From Castor canadensis (taxonomy: Eukaryota; Chordata; Mammalia; Rodentia; Castoridae), in the NCBI RefSeq assembly GCF_047511655.1, contig NC_133387.1:140240853-140304852 (forward strand): a stretch of 64,000 nucleotides of DNA, given 5' to 3'. Positions 24,901-36,900 of the stretch are shown here, one piece after another. The notes under the pieces were generated by a model. It made no database searches and was not told the DNA's origin. It saw nothing but the letters and a program-made list of their open reading frames with translations. How positions within the stretch are numbered: the first letter of the stretch is position 1; each line of letters begins with the position of its first letter. The position numbers and the translations under genes are program-made.

Positions 24901-27900
24901 ACAAACCTCTCATAAACAAGATGTATTCATGAAGGGGCTGATGAAGCTGGCACAAGCACAGGACATTAAATCAAACCTTTGCATCATGGTCTTAGGACAC
25001 TAACAATTTACACGTGCTGCTGATCAAGAGCACGTCTAAGCAGGATGTGGTGGTGCATGCCTGTGTTCTCACCACACAGGAGGTTGAGGCAGGATGATCT
25101 CAATTCAGGCTTCAGCTACATAGTGACACTCTCTCAAAAAAAAAAAAAAAAAAGAAAGAAAAAGAAAAAATTTACCTGGAAGTTTAAGCTTTCGACAGCA
25201 AGAATTACAATGATGCTTTGCTCTGAAGTTTTTTATTGCATCTTCTCCTAGATTGGCTGGGCCAAAAACCATATCAGAGGATCTATGGGAGTAACGGGGA
25301 GGAGGGAGGAAAAGGAATTTAATCCAATGCAAGTGGGAATATGGAATTTGAATTCATCAAACTGTCTTAATGAAATTGTTAAAACTTATTACCTCTTTTC
25401 TTCTGCTTTTATCACAGATGGGTCAGTCAAATTTTCACCCACACCTTCACATGTATATATAAAAAACACAAGTAATTTATATTATATAACTGATATAAAC
25501 ACTGATATTTACAAAAAGTGAGATTTAATAGCATTCTTCATTATTACAGTGTTAAACTATTCAAAGTAGTGTTCTTCTCTCTTGGTATTTCATAACTTGA
25601 CTTATGACCTCAGCATCCTACAACTGCTCTTGCAATATGAACAGGAGTCAAATGTCAGAGTGGGTAGGAAGGCATAAGCTCGTTATGGTACCCACCCAGC
25701 TTCTGATTCAACAGGGGATGTGGCTTAGTGGTAAGAGTGCTTGCCTTAGCATGCGCAAGGCTCTGGGTTCCATCTCCACTAAAACAAGACAAAACAAAAA
25801 AGGGCTTTACTTATAAAAGGTCTATATAATCTCCCTTTAGGTAACCTTAGTTTAGTGAAGGACACTTTGGTACATGAAGGCACAGTCCTTTAAAAGAAAT
25901 GTTTTGGCTTGAGCCATTCAGTCAGCCCTCCTCCAAGAGGTATTAAAAGTATGGTCATCTCTTTGCAGTCTCTCAAGTATTCACATGTGAAATATATATT
26001 CAAATAAATACCACCTACCACCATCACATTTTGAATTATCACAAATACTTAACTCATTAAAATGAAACCTACTGAATGGCTCAACGATTCAGAGTTGTAA
26101 CAGATACTACTCCCCACCCAAGAGACTAGTGAAGACTGAGAACAGCCAACGCAGGAGAGACTGCAGAACTGAGGACTATATCATGAAGCAGCAGCACACG
26201 GCCGCCGCTTGCAGTAGTGCTGTTTGAAGCAACCAAAACTAAAAACAGGTAAATGCCTACCAGTAGAGGATGTAAATCATGCTGTGCATCCATGCTGCAG
26301 ACTATCATGAAGGAAATTAAAGAAGTAACTCAGACTTATTAGTAATAACCCGAAGATGTCCATATGTTGTTAGGTGATGGAAAAAGTAAAAAAAAAAAAA
26401 TACACATCATGATCCCAGTTTTGGAAAAACCAGAACATCACACAAATCAAAATGATAAAAAAACAAGCTGTGTGCATGAAAGATTCCCTCTGTGTATATG
26501 TCTTCTCATCAGTAAAGAAACAGTAAGGATGGGGACATTTGGTTCTTTATGTATTCTATAGTTAAACTGTCACAGTGATCATCTATTCATCTACAATGGC
26601 TCAGTTAACATATTAATTATGTAGAGAAAACCACAATTACAGCTGACCCTTGAAGACATGGAGCTAGGTATGCCGCACAGTCAAAACTCTGGGTGCAATT
26701 TTAAAGACAAATTATGGCCTTTATTAACAGGTGCTTGCTCCTTGTTAACTTTTATTTTTTGGGAAAAAGAAACTTGAAAACTTTTATTACAAGTTAAAAA
26801 CTATACCCACATTTATCACAATACTATTTGCAATAGCAAAACTATGGAAACAGCCCAAATGCTCAATCCCAATGAATGGATTAAGAAAATATGGTATATA
26901 TACAATGGAGTACTATTCAGTAGTGAAAAAGAACAAAATTATGTCATTTGCAGGTAAATGGATGGAACGGGAGATCATCGTGTCAAGCAAATACAGGTTC
27001 AGAAAGACAAGATTGCCTGTTACCTCACTTATGTGGTAGACAGATACAAAAGATAAACATATACACAAACATGATCACATATATAAAAACATTTTTAACA
27101 CTGGGACTGTTTGAGGGGACTAGGAGGAGGAGGGAGAGGAAAAGAGAATGATAGTGAGTAATACTGAAATACACTGTATCTCTATAGGAAGATGGCACAA
27201 TGAAATACACTGAAAGCTGCTGAGTAATAGTGGGCAGAAGAAGGGAGAGGACTAGAGGGGTAATGTGATCAAAGTACAATATATTCATGGGTGAAATAAC
27301 ATCATGAAACACCTGTGAACAATACACACATACTTAAAAAATGAAGGACAAAAGAATGTAGAACAGGTCTTGACAGGGGGTGGCCTAGTGGGAGGGGGAG
27401 TGTCAATGAAGAGAGTGAAGGAAGGCAAATAAATTGGTGTACTTTATATGCTTGTTGGACAATAAAACACTGATACCTATTGAAATTGCTTTAATTAGTG
27501 GGGAGGGGGGTGAGGGAGAGTGACAGTGGGGCAAATCTAACCAAGGTACATTGTGGGCATATATGGAAATGTGACAATGAACCCCCCTGTGAAACTAAAA
27601 TATGCTAATAAAATGTTTTAAAAATGAAGAGCTTAAGAATCTCAACTTGAAAGATGTGAAGCAATTTAAAAATTTTGCACGGTATACTGAGAAACCAACT
27701 AAGTTTTTTTTTTTTTCCTGTTAGGTAGTTATTACAAGAGGCATCTTTTGGTAAAAATAATGAACCCCCACATCACACAGACTAGTGGAGGCAGTGTCAA
27801 GTTATCTGGTCAATGGGCAAAAAGCACTTAAGATCTTCATCTCCAATCTTTTTGTATTTACTGCTGAAGTTGCATATTCATTTCTTTTTGTTGGATGAGG

Positions 27901-30900
27901 AGACAGTGCAGACGGAAAGCCAACATTTACTTAGCCCTGCCCTGCCCAGCCTCAGGAGTGGACAAATTCTCAGCTGTAGATTTTGTCTCTTTGCCATCTT
28001 GTGATGTAGGGTTTTTTGGGCTTCTGTGTCAATAACTGAAGTTTACAGCAGTACCAGTGCTGAGGTGCTACTAACTTTGGGTTTCACCTCCTTTATTTTC
28101 CTTATCCTCTTTATTGCTGTCCTTTTGAGGATGTCCTTGGCGACGAGGACGCCTGAAGAAGTGGTCTCTAACCCTGACACACAGTTTCAGTGGTCTGCCT
28201 TCTTCTCCAGCATCCTAATTGTCCATGCCCTCTTACACTTCTCCCTGCACAAGAGGGCTGGAAAACTGTGGGCAATGCCCACAAGGTCTGTGAATGTAGG
28301 AAGGTGGGAACCTTTGCCTTCAGCAGAGGTTGGGCCTGGCCTTCAGAAGTACTCTTCAATTCCTCCTCCTTTTATCCACTCACTGTTCTGGAAATTCTGC
28401 TGCTAATTGCATGGAGAACCCCTATCATTGGATAGCATCCACAGTACTTACACTCTTGTGTATTTACTGCTTTGAACTGGAACATGAAGGTCTTTGACAT
28501 TTGCAGCCTCTGTACCCTTTTCCTTCAACATCAATCTCCAGTCTCTCCAACTCCTGCTGTGAACGTACTTCCTAGAGTGATTCTTCTTTATGGCAATCTG
28601 ATTTTTAAATCCTTCTCCCTTGGTGTCATTCTTGTTGATGAAACCATTTTCATCAACATACTCATCAACATACTTCATCAATGGCTCTAACAGCGAGCTG
28701 TTCTACTGCTCCAGAATTCACTGTGATAACATTCTTGTTTGCTCTTGTGCCCAGTGACACAAGAACAAGCACCCAGGACATGAGGCTGCCTGCAGCAAGG
28801 CTCCTTGTGCTGCTGCCCATGCTGCTAGGCTTGATGTGGGCAGCATGGCTTTTGGGGGGTGGAGGGGTAGTTTGGGAGTGGGTGGGTAGGTGGCTGTCAT
28901 TAACGACAGAATGTTGAATGTAACTTTTGACTCCACAAAAACTTAATAGCCTGCTGTTGACTGGTAACTGGACTGAAAACACAGTTGGTTCAGTTCATTA
29001 ACACATATTTTGTATATTATATGTATATATTTTTAAAGTGGTAGTGGGGTTTGAACTCAGGGCCTCAAGGTTGGTAGGCAGGTGTGCTACCACTTGAGCC
29101 ACGCCCCCAGCCCTTTTTGCTTTAGTTATTTTTGGAATAAGGTCTTGCATTTTTGCTGGGGCTGGCCTGGCCTGGGAACCTTCTATTTAAGCTTCCCACA
29201 TTGCTGGGACCACAGACACATACCACCATGCCCAGTTACTGATCGAGATGGGGTCTTGCCAACTTTTGCCTGGGCTGGCCTGGAACCATATCTTCCCCAG
29301 CCCCCCACGTAGCTTAGGATGACAGGTGTGTATTACTATACCCAGGCTACTGACTGAGATGAGATCTTGCAAACTGTTTGACAGAGCTAGCTTGGAAATG
29401 TGATTCTCCCAGCCTCTGCCTTCTGAGTAATAGGGATTATAGGCATGAGCAAGTCACAGTGCCTGGCTGAGAGGTCACTTTTTTACAATTATATCCAATT
29501 TGATGGAGAGATGAACTGCTCATTGGAGATGATTAGCACTGCTCATCACAACAACAACAGGAGGCAGCTACAAAATTATTATGGTATTACAGGATTTACC
29601 ACAGCCAATTTTACAGTTATGATTTAACACTACATCTTTACATTTGTTTACATTCCTCAAGTACAAATGGGACCATGTACTGTCTGTGTAAGTTTTCATA
29701 AATTCCAGCTCTTTATAGTAAATCTGTGTATATTTTATGGTGTAGATAATAAAAGCGACTATTATCTATGCATATTCTATGGATTCATGACATAACTAAC
29801 CTATTAATTTTTGGCATTCCTAGACTGTACAGTGAGTTTTTCAAAGTAACACAAATTTGCAAAAAATAAATCTGCATGTAAGTGGACCTATAGAATCCAA
29901 ACCTGTATTGTTCCAGAATCAACTATTAAGTTTTTATTGAAAGTAACTATCATCTGTTTTGTTAAATCAGATTAGATCCATAAAATTTGTTTGGTCTCAC
30001 TTCTTATGTATGCTTGAAGCAAATTAAGTGGCATTTACTGAAGAATATTATTTCAATTTTTTTAAACCTAATTGGATTGGCCTAGTAACATACATTAGTT
30101 TTCACTATGTATATGACCTTAACTGTTAAGTCGTGAACTACTGGAAAAAAAAGCAGTTATATTTACACATTTTCATTCTTGGGTTCAGTCAGTACCAACT
30201 GTTTGCTTTTTAGTAAGTTTTCATTTCATTTTATTTTTGAGACAGGGTTTCATTGAGCCAGGCTGACCTTGAACTCAAGATTCTCCTGTCTCAGCCTCCC
30301 AAGTGCTGGGGCTACAGATGTATGCCATCATGCCCAGCCTCAACAATTTTTTTTTAATATTTGTATCTGTATAATGAAAGGAGTCACATGAATGGTAAAT
30401 ATTCTCAACAACTGTTCTTATGCAATTTAAAATCTACTCTGAGTTTGTATTTGAAATTAAAGCTGCCTTTTAAACAGAAAAATGATGGAGGCCATAATGT
30501 GACAGTACTATCTAAGGAGAGCTGGCAAATTGCTTAATTTAACTTTCCTTTGATTCTGCTGTGATGTTCCAGAGGAAAGTTGCCCTCTTGTGGGAGTAGG
30601 GGGTACAGGGGTTTAAAGTTAGGGTGCTAGCCTTATTAAGCAGGCACTCTGTCACTAGAGCCACACCTCCAGCCCTGAAGTTGCCTTCTTGAAGTTTCCG
30701 TCTTTCTTTCCCCCCTTCATGTGCATGTATCTACTGAAATGGCTATGAGCAATTTTTCCCACCTTATATACACTCTATTCCACCCAAGTGCTGGAATCTC
30801 CTTTTCCTGCCCCTGAATCTGTGCTTAGAACTTGCCTTGGTAAAAATGGCATGAAGGGATCCAGACCAGTTCTGTGTCAAGCCCTAAGAGGTTCTGCTTT

Positions 30901-33900
30901 CTCCCAAGGGGGAGCCAGGTACTACGTAAGAAGTCTAACAAACCAGCATGCACCAAGAAAGCCTTGCTGGGTGCAGTGGCTCACACCTGTAGTACCAACT
31001 ACTCGGGAGGCAGAGGTAACAGTTTAACAGTCTAGGCAAAAAGTTTTAGCAAAACCCTATCTCAACAAACCATGTTTGTACACATGTATAGGTACATGTT
31101 TGTACACATGTATAGGTACATGTGTGGTGACATGTACCTATAGCCTTAGCTATGTGGAGGTCATAGGTAGGAGCGTGGCCCAGACAAAAGCATGAGACCC
31201 TACTTGGGGAAAAAAAAAAAAGGGAGTGGGGAGGGAGAAGGCCCAAGCTAGTGAGACCATTTGGAGAACTGAGGAATTCAGATGCTAGTGAACAGAGATC
31301 TCAGACATTTGACTTCAGACGAAATGTGTAATGTCTCCAGCCATGTGAGCTCTCTAAGGTGACAGTAGGGATGAGCTATCGGGGTAACAAACACCAGGAA
31401 CAATAGAGATTTGTTACTATTTATAAAAATGACCTTTATATACATGAAATATTGAAGGCTGTACATCTAAGAGTAAAATAGGGGATTTCACATGGTTTTG
31501 CTTATGGAAACATATATCACCTTAACAATAATTAAGATAGACAGCTGGGTGTGGTGGTGTATATCTGTAGTCCCAGTACTCGGGAGGCTAAGGCAGGAGG
31601 ATCACAAGTTCAAAGCCAGCCTGGGCTACAAATTAAGATAGCCAGATCCCATTATCTAAATCTCTCATGGTTATGTTGTTATGGCTGTTGACGTATCATC
31701 CTGACATTCTAAATTAGCAGATTTTTGTATAGCATGCCAAATATAAAAACAGGTGAAGACCTTCTGTACAATTCCACCTTAGTAATAATTTAATAAGCTT
31801 ACCTTGTAAATCAAGTACCAGTAATTCCCCTCTGGTGTATTCATAAGTCCAGTGGCTAAAGGCTAGCATGATCTCCTCCAGCGTATTAGTTGGAATAATC
31901 TCATCACCATTATTATTGTTGTACTTCCTAAATTCTCCAGTCATACATTCTTCCACAGCAAACCACTGTCCTGCTGAATGGCAATACAGCAGGAAAACTT
32001 CAAGGAACCTTATGAAAAATAGTTATAGATATTACTAGAGTTTTGTTAGTAAGATTCTAATTAATATGCAGTATGGGTAATAACTAAATATTCAACATCA
32101 AGAATGAAGGTCAAAAAAGACTGTTATCCACATAAAAGATTTCAAACAAATGTAAAGATTTACCTTGGGGAATATGGTATGGATTTGGGTTTCATTTGAT
32201 TGAAGGCAAATGTGAGCTTTTGTGCTGCTCTCTGTTGTTGAATTTCCTACAAAAGTGGGGGGAAGCCTTTAATCAGTATTTTAACTAAAAATTTTATTTG
32301 GTTAATTTATGCTTTAGAAATAAAAACATGAGGCTCAAATTATGGCCCACAGTTATGCATTCACTGGCACTTACTCTGAGACAGAGATGCAGAACTGTAT
32401 CTTCCTTATAAATACTTGACCATGTGTTAACCACCTCAGGAAGAAAAGACTTGATAATGTAAAGATGCCCTGATTTGAGGATATCATGCTCTGACCAGGT
32501 ACACTGTACTTTGACAGCTCTTCGTAAACCTCCTCCCATCTCCTCTTTACTTAAAAACTCTATTTTGGCACAGAGGCCTAGCTGTGACCAAGAAGACATG
32601 CTGTTATTTAGTATGCTGGGTGAACTCTCTTCCAGACGGTACACTGTGACAGGCTCACCTGCAATATGAATGGACACAGATTAAGGTTGAATTACAACTC
32701 TAAAAATATCAAAGTAGAATAAAAATTTACAGCTATCTTTGGTTAAGATTAAGAAATTGAAGAGAAATAAAAATAAGTGGTCATTTTATAAAGAGAAGTT
32801 CAGAGTGACAAATGATAGGAAATAAAAATACTTCCCTAATATCTTTGAACTCATGTTTAAAGATAAGAACTTTTGAAATTATGAATGTTTTAAATATGTT
32901 TTAAAAAGCAATACAATGCTATCAAGAGCCCTCTGTTTCACAGACCCAGTGATATTATTTACTTCTACTTTCACTACTTGACAGGAAACTAAAAACTTTT
33001 CTGAATTAGGATAAATAGACCACCATTTCTGGATATTCAATAACAGAGAAATTTAAAACTTGTAATGATTTAAGTATAACAAACCTTTGAAATAGACTGA
33101 TTAAGAATTGCATGAACCTGACATTTCTTAATGTAATTTCATTTCTTTCTATCCTCACCCATGTTCTATGTTACAATTAAAAACCTGTGGAAGGGGCTGA
33201 GTGGCTCAAGTGGTAAGAGCACATGACTAGTAAAAACCTGTGAAGAGTTTACTTTCCCTTTTACTTATTTCTGAAGTTTTTGGATTTACCTCTTGGAGGC
33301 ACAGGTGTGAATGGAATGCTCTGTGATAACCTCATCAAGTTATTTCTTTCCACAGCTGCATAAAAACAACAGCGACATAATGAAACATCGAAAGGTTCAA
33401 AACATCACAAATTTTGTTTTTAATATTACTGACCTGAATAATAGTAATTTGTATCCATAACTGGCTTAAATGGAGAAGCAAGACCTAAAACAGCAAATAA
33501 ATGAGCATAAATTCCTGCTCATTCACAAATTACCACCTTAAAGTTCTTTTATGTAACCTCTCCTTACAAATTAGAAAAATCTAATAAAATATGTCTACCA
33601 TGTGCTACATTACACTATTTCATTAGGCCAGATCAGTGGTTACTGTACACTAAACACTTGGAAGGGAAGACACATACAATGTCTCTCCCAATGGCTGTCA
33701 TAAACTGTACTTTTCTCATGCCTACCATTCAAAAACAAAAATCACTTTATGACCTTTTAGGTGAAGAGACTGTGGCCATGTAACCATTTTAGCAGATCTA
33801 TCATGAGAAGATGGACTTGTGGATGTAATAATATGCCAAAGAGTCCCTTCTCCATTTCTAGCTTTTTTTTTTTTTTTTTTTTTTTTTGGAATTTTACTTT

Positions 33901-36900
33901 TAAACACAGTAAGAAGACATAGGAGAACAAATCAAATCTGTTTTGTGCTGTGTCTAGACTATAAATAAAAAGGAATTTACTGTGTTGTAGAAGTTAGTCA
34001 ACAGTTTAATACTGTGGTAAGTATAAAACACATACGTGTTTATCCACACACCTACATACAAGCGCATACACATCATAAGGACCACACAAGAGGTATACTC
34101 AGTGCCTCTGGGCTGACAAGGGGTTGAAGGCTGTCTCAAAGGAAGAAGTAAGGGAATGAGAGAGCAATTTGCAATGCAGTTTGTTAGGCTGTATTTAGAA
34201 AGGTAGCAAAGCATTAACTGGTGCCTGCCACATTTGGGAAACTGCAAGCAGTTTGGTATGAACAGGACTACTTACATACAGATAGAATGATGTGGAAGGC
34301 TTTATGAGCACACAGCTTCTGAGATCTCAGTCCAAATACTATTCTATACTACTCTACAGGTATGTCTCACCACATAAGTGATTTGAATATGCAGCGAAGA
34401 TTGTAAATTAATGAGCAAAAAGAACATAAACATATGCTGTGAAAGTAGGGAATAGGAAATTGTCAACAGCCTAGAGTGCCATGCTAAGAAAAGGACCTGA
34501 GAGTTTATTCAATAATGAAGGGAAAAATGTAAAGCAGAGCAGTGACAAGATCAAGTCTTTTACAAGAATCATTTTGATGGTAGAGGACAGAAAGGAAATA
34601 AAATTACCAGTTTGGGCAGGAAGCCCAAACTGGTATTAACACTTTGAAAACCTATTTGGCAGTAACTACTAGATATGAACAGATGCATACTCTATGAACC
34701 AGCCATTCTACCCTAGGCATATAATCAACAGAAAGCAAATCTGTTTACCAAACAAATGTTCATAGCAACAGAAATTGCAACAGCCACACACAGGAAGCTA
34801 CTGAAATGACTATCAAATAGTGGAATGGAGCTAGTAATCCTAGCTACTTGGGAGGTGTAGATTAGGAGGATCGAAGTTTGCCAGCCATGGCATAAAGTCT
34901 GCAAGACCCAACTCATCCAATGGGTTGGTATGGTGGCAGACAACTGTCATTCCAGTTATGTACAAATAGGAAGTTCATGGTCAGGCCAGCCTGGCACAAA
35001 CTAAGATCCTATCTCAAAAATAGGGCTGGTGGAGTAGCTCAAGTGGTAGAGTGTCTGCCTAGCAAGTATGAAGCCCTGAGTACCACTGCTAGGCAGTACT
35101 ATACACATACACCCAAAAGTACAGTGGACAATTCCATATACTTAAAAAAGGAATTAACACGAAATACTAACAATGCACAAACTACCACTATACACACAGT
35201 ATTGATGAATCTCATAAAAACATGTTAAGAGAAGAAGACAGACACAAATAGTATATACTGTATGATTCCATTTATATGGCATATACACAAGTACACCCAG
35301 CAAGACCAATTAATTTTGTTTAGGGGCGGGGTGGTAAGAAGCAGCTGGAATGTTGGCAATATTCTGGTTGGGGGCACTGGTAAATGGGGGACTGGCAGAA
35401 CAGGGACCATCATCACAGACTGGTCCATGTGTTTGCAAAATATCTATTTTAAGGAGAAACTGTATGAAGGAAGAATTTTCCAACTACCTTGGCTTAGTCT
35501 GAAATGTCTTGCCTAGGATATGCAGTATTTGCCTTAACATCATATGTGATTCAATTTTCACATTACAACCTACCACCTGGACTCACCATTTAATGTTCCT
35601 TCTTCAGATGGGCTAAAGAAATACCAAAAAAAAAAAAAAAGTGCCACATTTTAGTTTTGGCTAGCAGTTTTTATTTTTTAAGATTATCATGACTATTTAA
35701 TGAAATATTATTAAAGGACTTCTGATGCTCAGACTCATATTTCTTTGAATATTTACCACTTTCCTCTAGCCAACCCCTAATTCATACATAGATATGTACA
35801 TACCCATGTACATCTATTTTATCACCAACTTGTATCTCCAGCTTATGAATACATAAATATTATTTATTGGATTGGTGCCAAAGTGAAAACTAATAGATAT
35901 TAATAGAGTAAAGTATTTCATGACTTCTGCATTTGTGGAGATTCATTCCGGTACTAGAACAATGTCCTGAAATCACTTTCCAGGATTCTAATACTTCAGT
36001 AGAACTAGTGGGAAAGAGCAGAGAGAACAGTAAATAGGTATCAACTGCACAAAACTCAACTTCTAATGTTGAAAAAAATCCAACATTCAATGTATTTATT
36101 TATAACACGTATTAGCAGCAAGAAGTGGTTCTTATTTTTATTTTTTTGGAGACAACCCAGGTTGGCCTCAAACTCAAGCTCTTTCTCTTGCCTCGAACTC
36201 CTGGGTGCTAGGATTACAGGTGTACACCACCGTGTCCAGGCAAAAGTTCTTTTTAATTCTCAGCATTCCAGTGTAGAGACTCAGGTGTAGTGGGAAAGGA
36301 AACAGAATGAGAATCAAGGAAAATGGGTCACAGGCTTAGCTCTCCCCAGTGCTGCTGCTTCTTTTTTTTTTTGTGGCAGCACTCAAGTTTGAACTCAGGG
36401 TCTTATGCTTGCTAGATTCAAACTTCTTCACTCAACCACTCAATCACCTGAGCCACTCTCCCAGCTTTCCCTCCTCATTTTAGGATGTGGGGAGTAGGGA
36501 GGTTACTGCAGTCTCTTCCCAGCTCTCACATTCCATCTGACCCTGAAGGCTGACTTTCACCTTAATAATATAAATAGTTTCTTATGAGAAATATCTTGAT
36601 TCCAGCATCACCCTTTGCCTGATGCTGTAAAGCTACTCTTTTCTCATTACTCCAAGAGTGCTGACTGCCAAGCACTATAATCCTAGCTACTAGGGAGGGA
36701 GGCAGAGATCAGGAGGATTGCAGTTTGAAGTCAGCACAGGCTAAAAATGTTTGAGAGACCCTAACTCGAAAATACCCAACACAAAAAGAGGCTGGTGGAA
36801 TGGCTCAAGTGGTAGTGCCTGCCTGGCAAGCGTGAGGCTCTAAGTTCAAACTCCAGTACTGCCAAAAAAATTAAAACGAAACAAAAAAAGTGCTGGCCAA

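Noticed and set aside
28026..28406. 126-codon plus-strand frame
   Set aside because: It is the antisense shadow of the YBX1 pseudogene and resembles no known protein.
35872..35905. MADE1/mariner-like end (GGATTGGTGCCAAAGTGAAAAC)
   Set aside because: Only a short one-sided resemblance. The second arm is absent and it could be chance.
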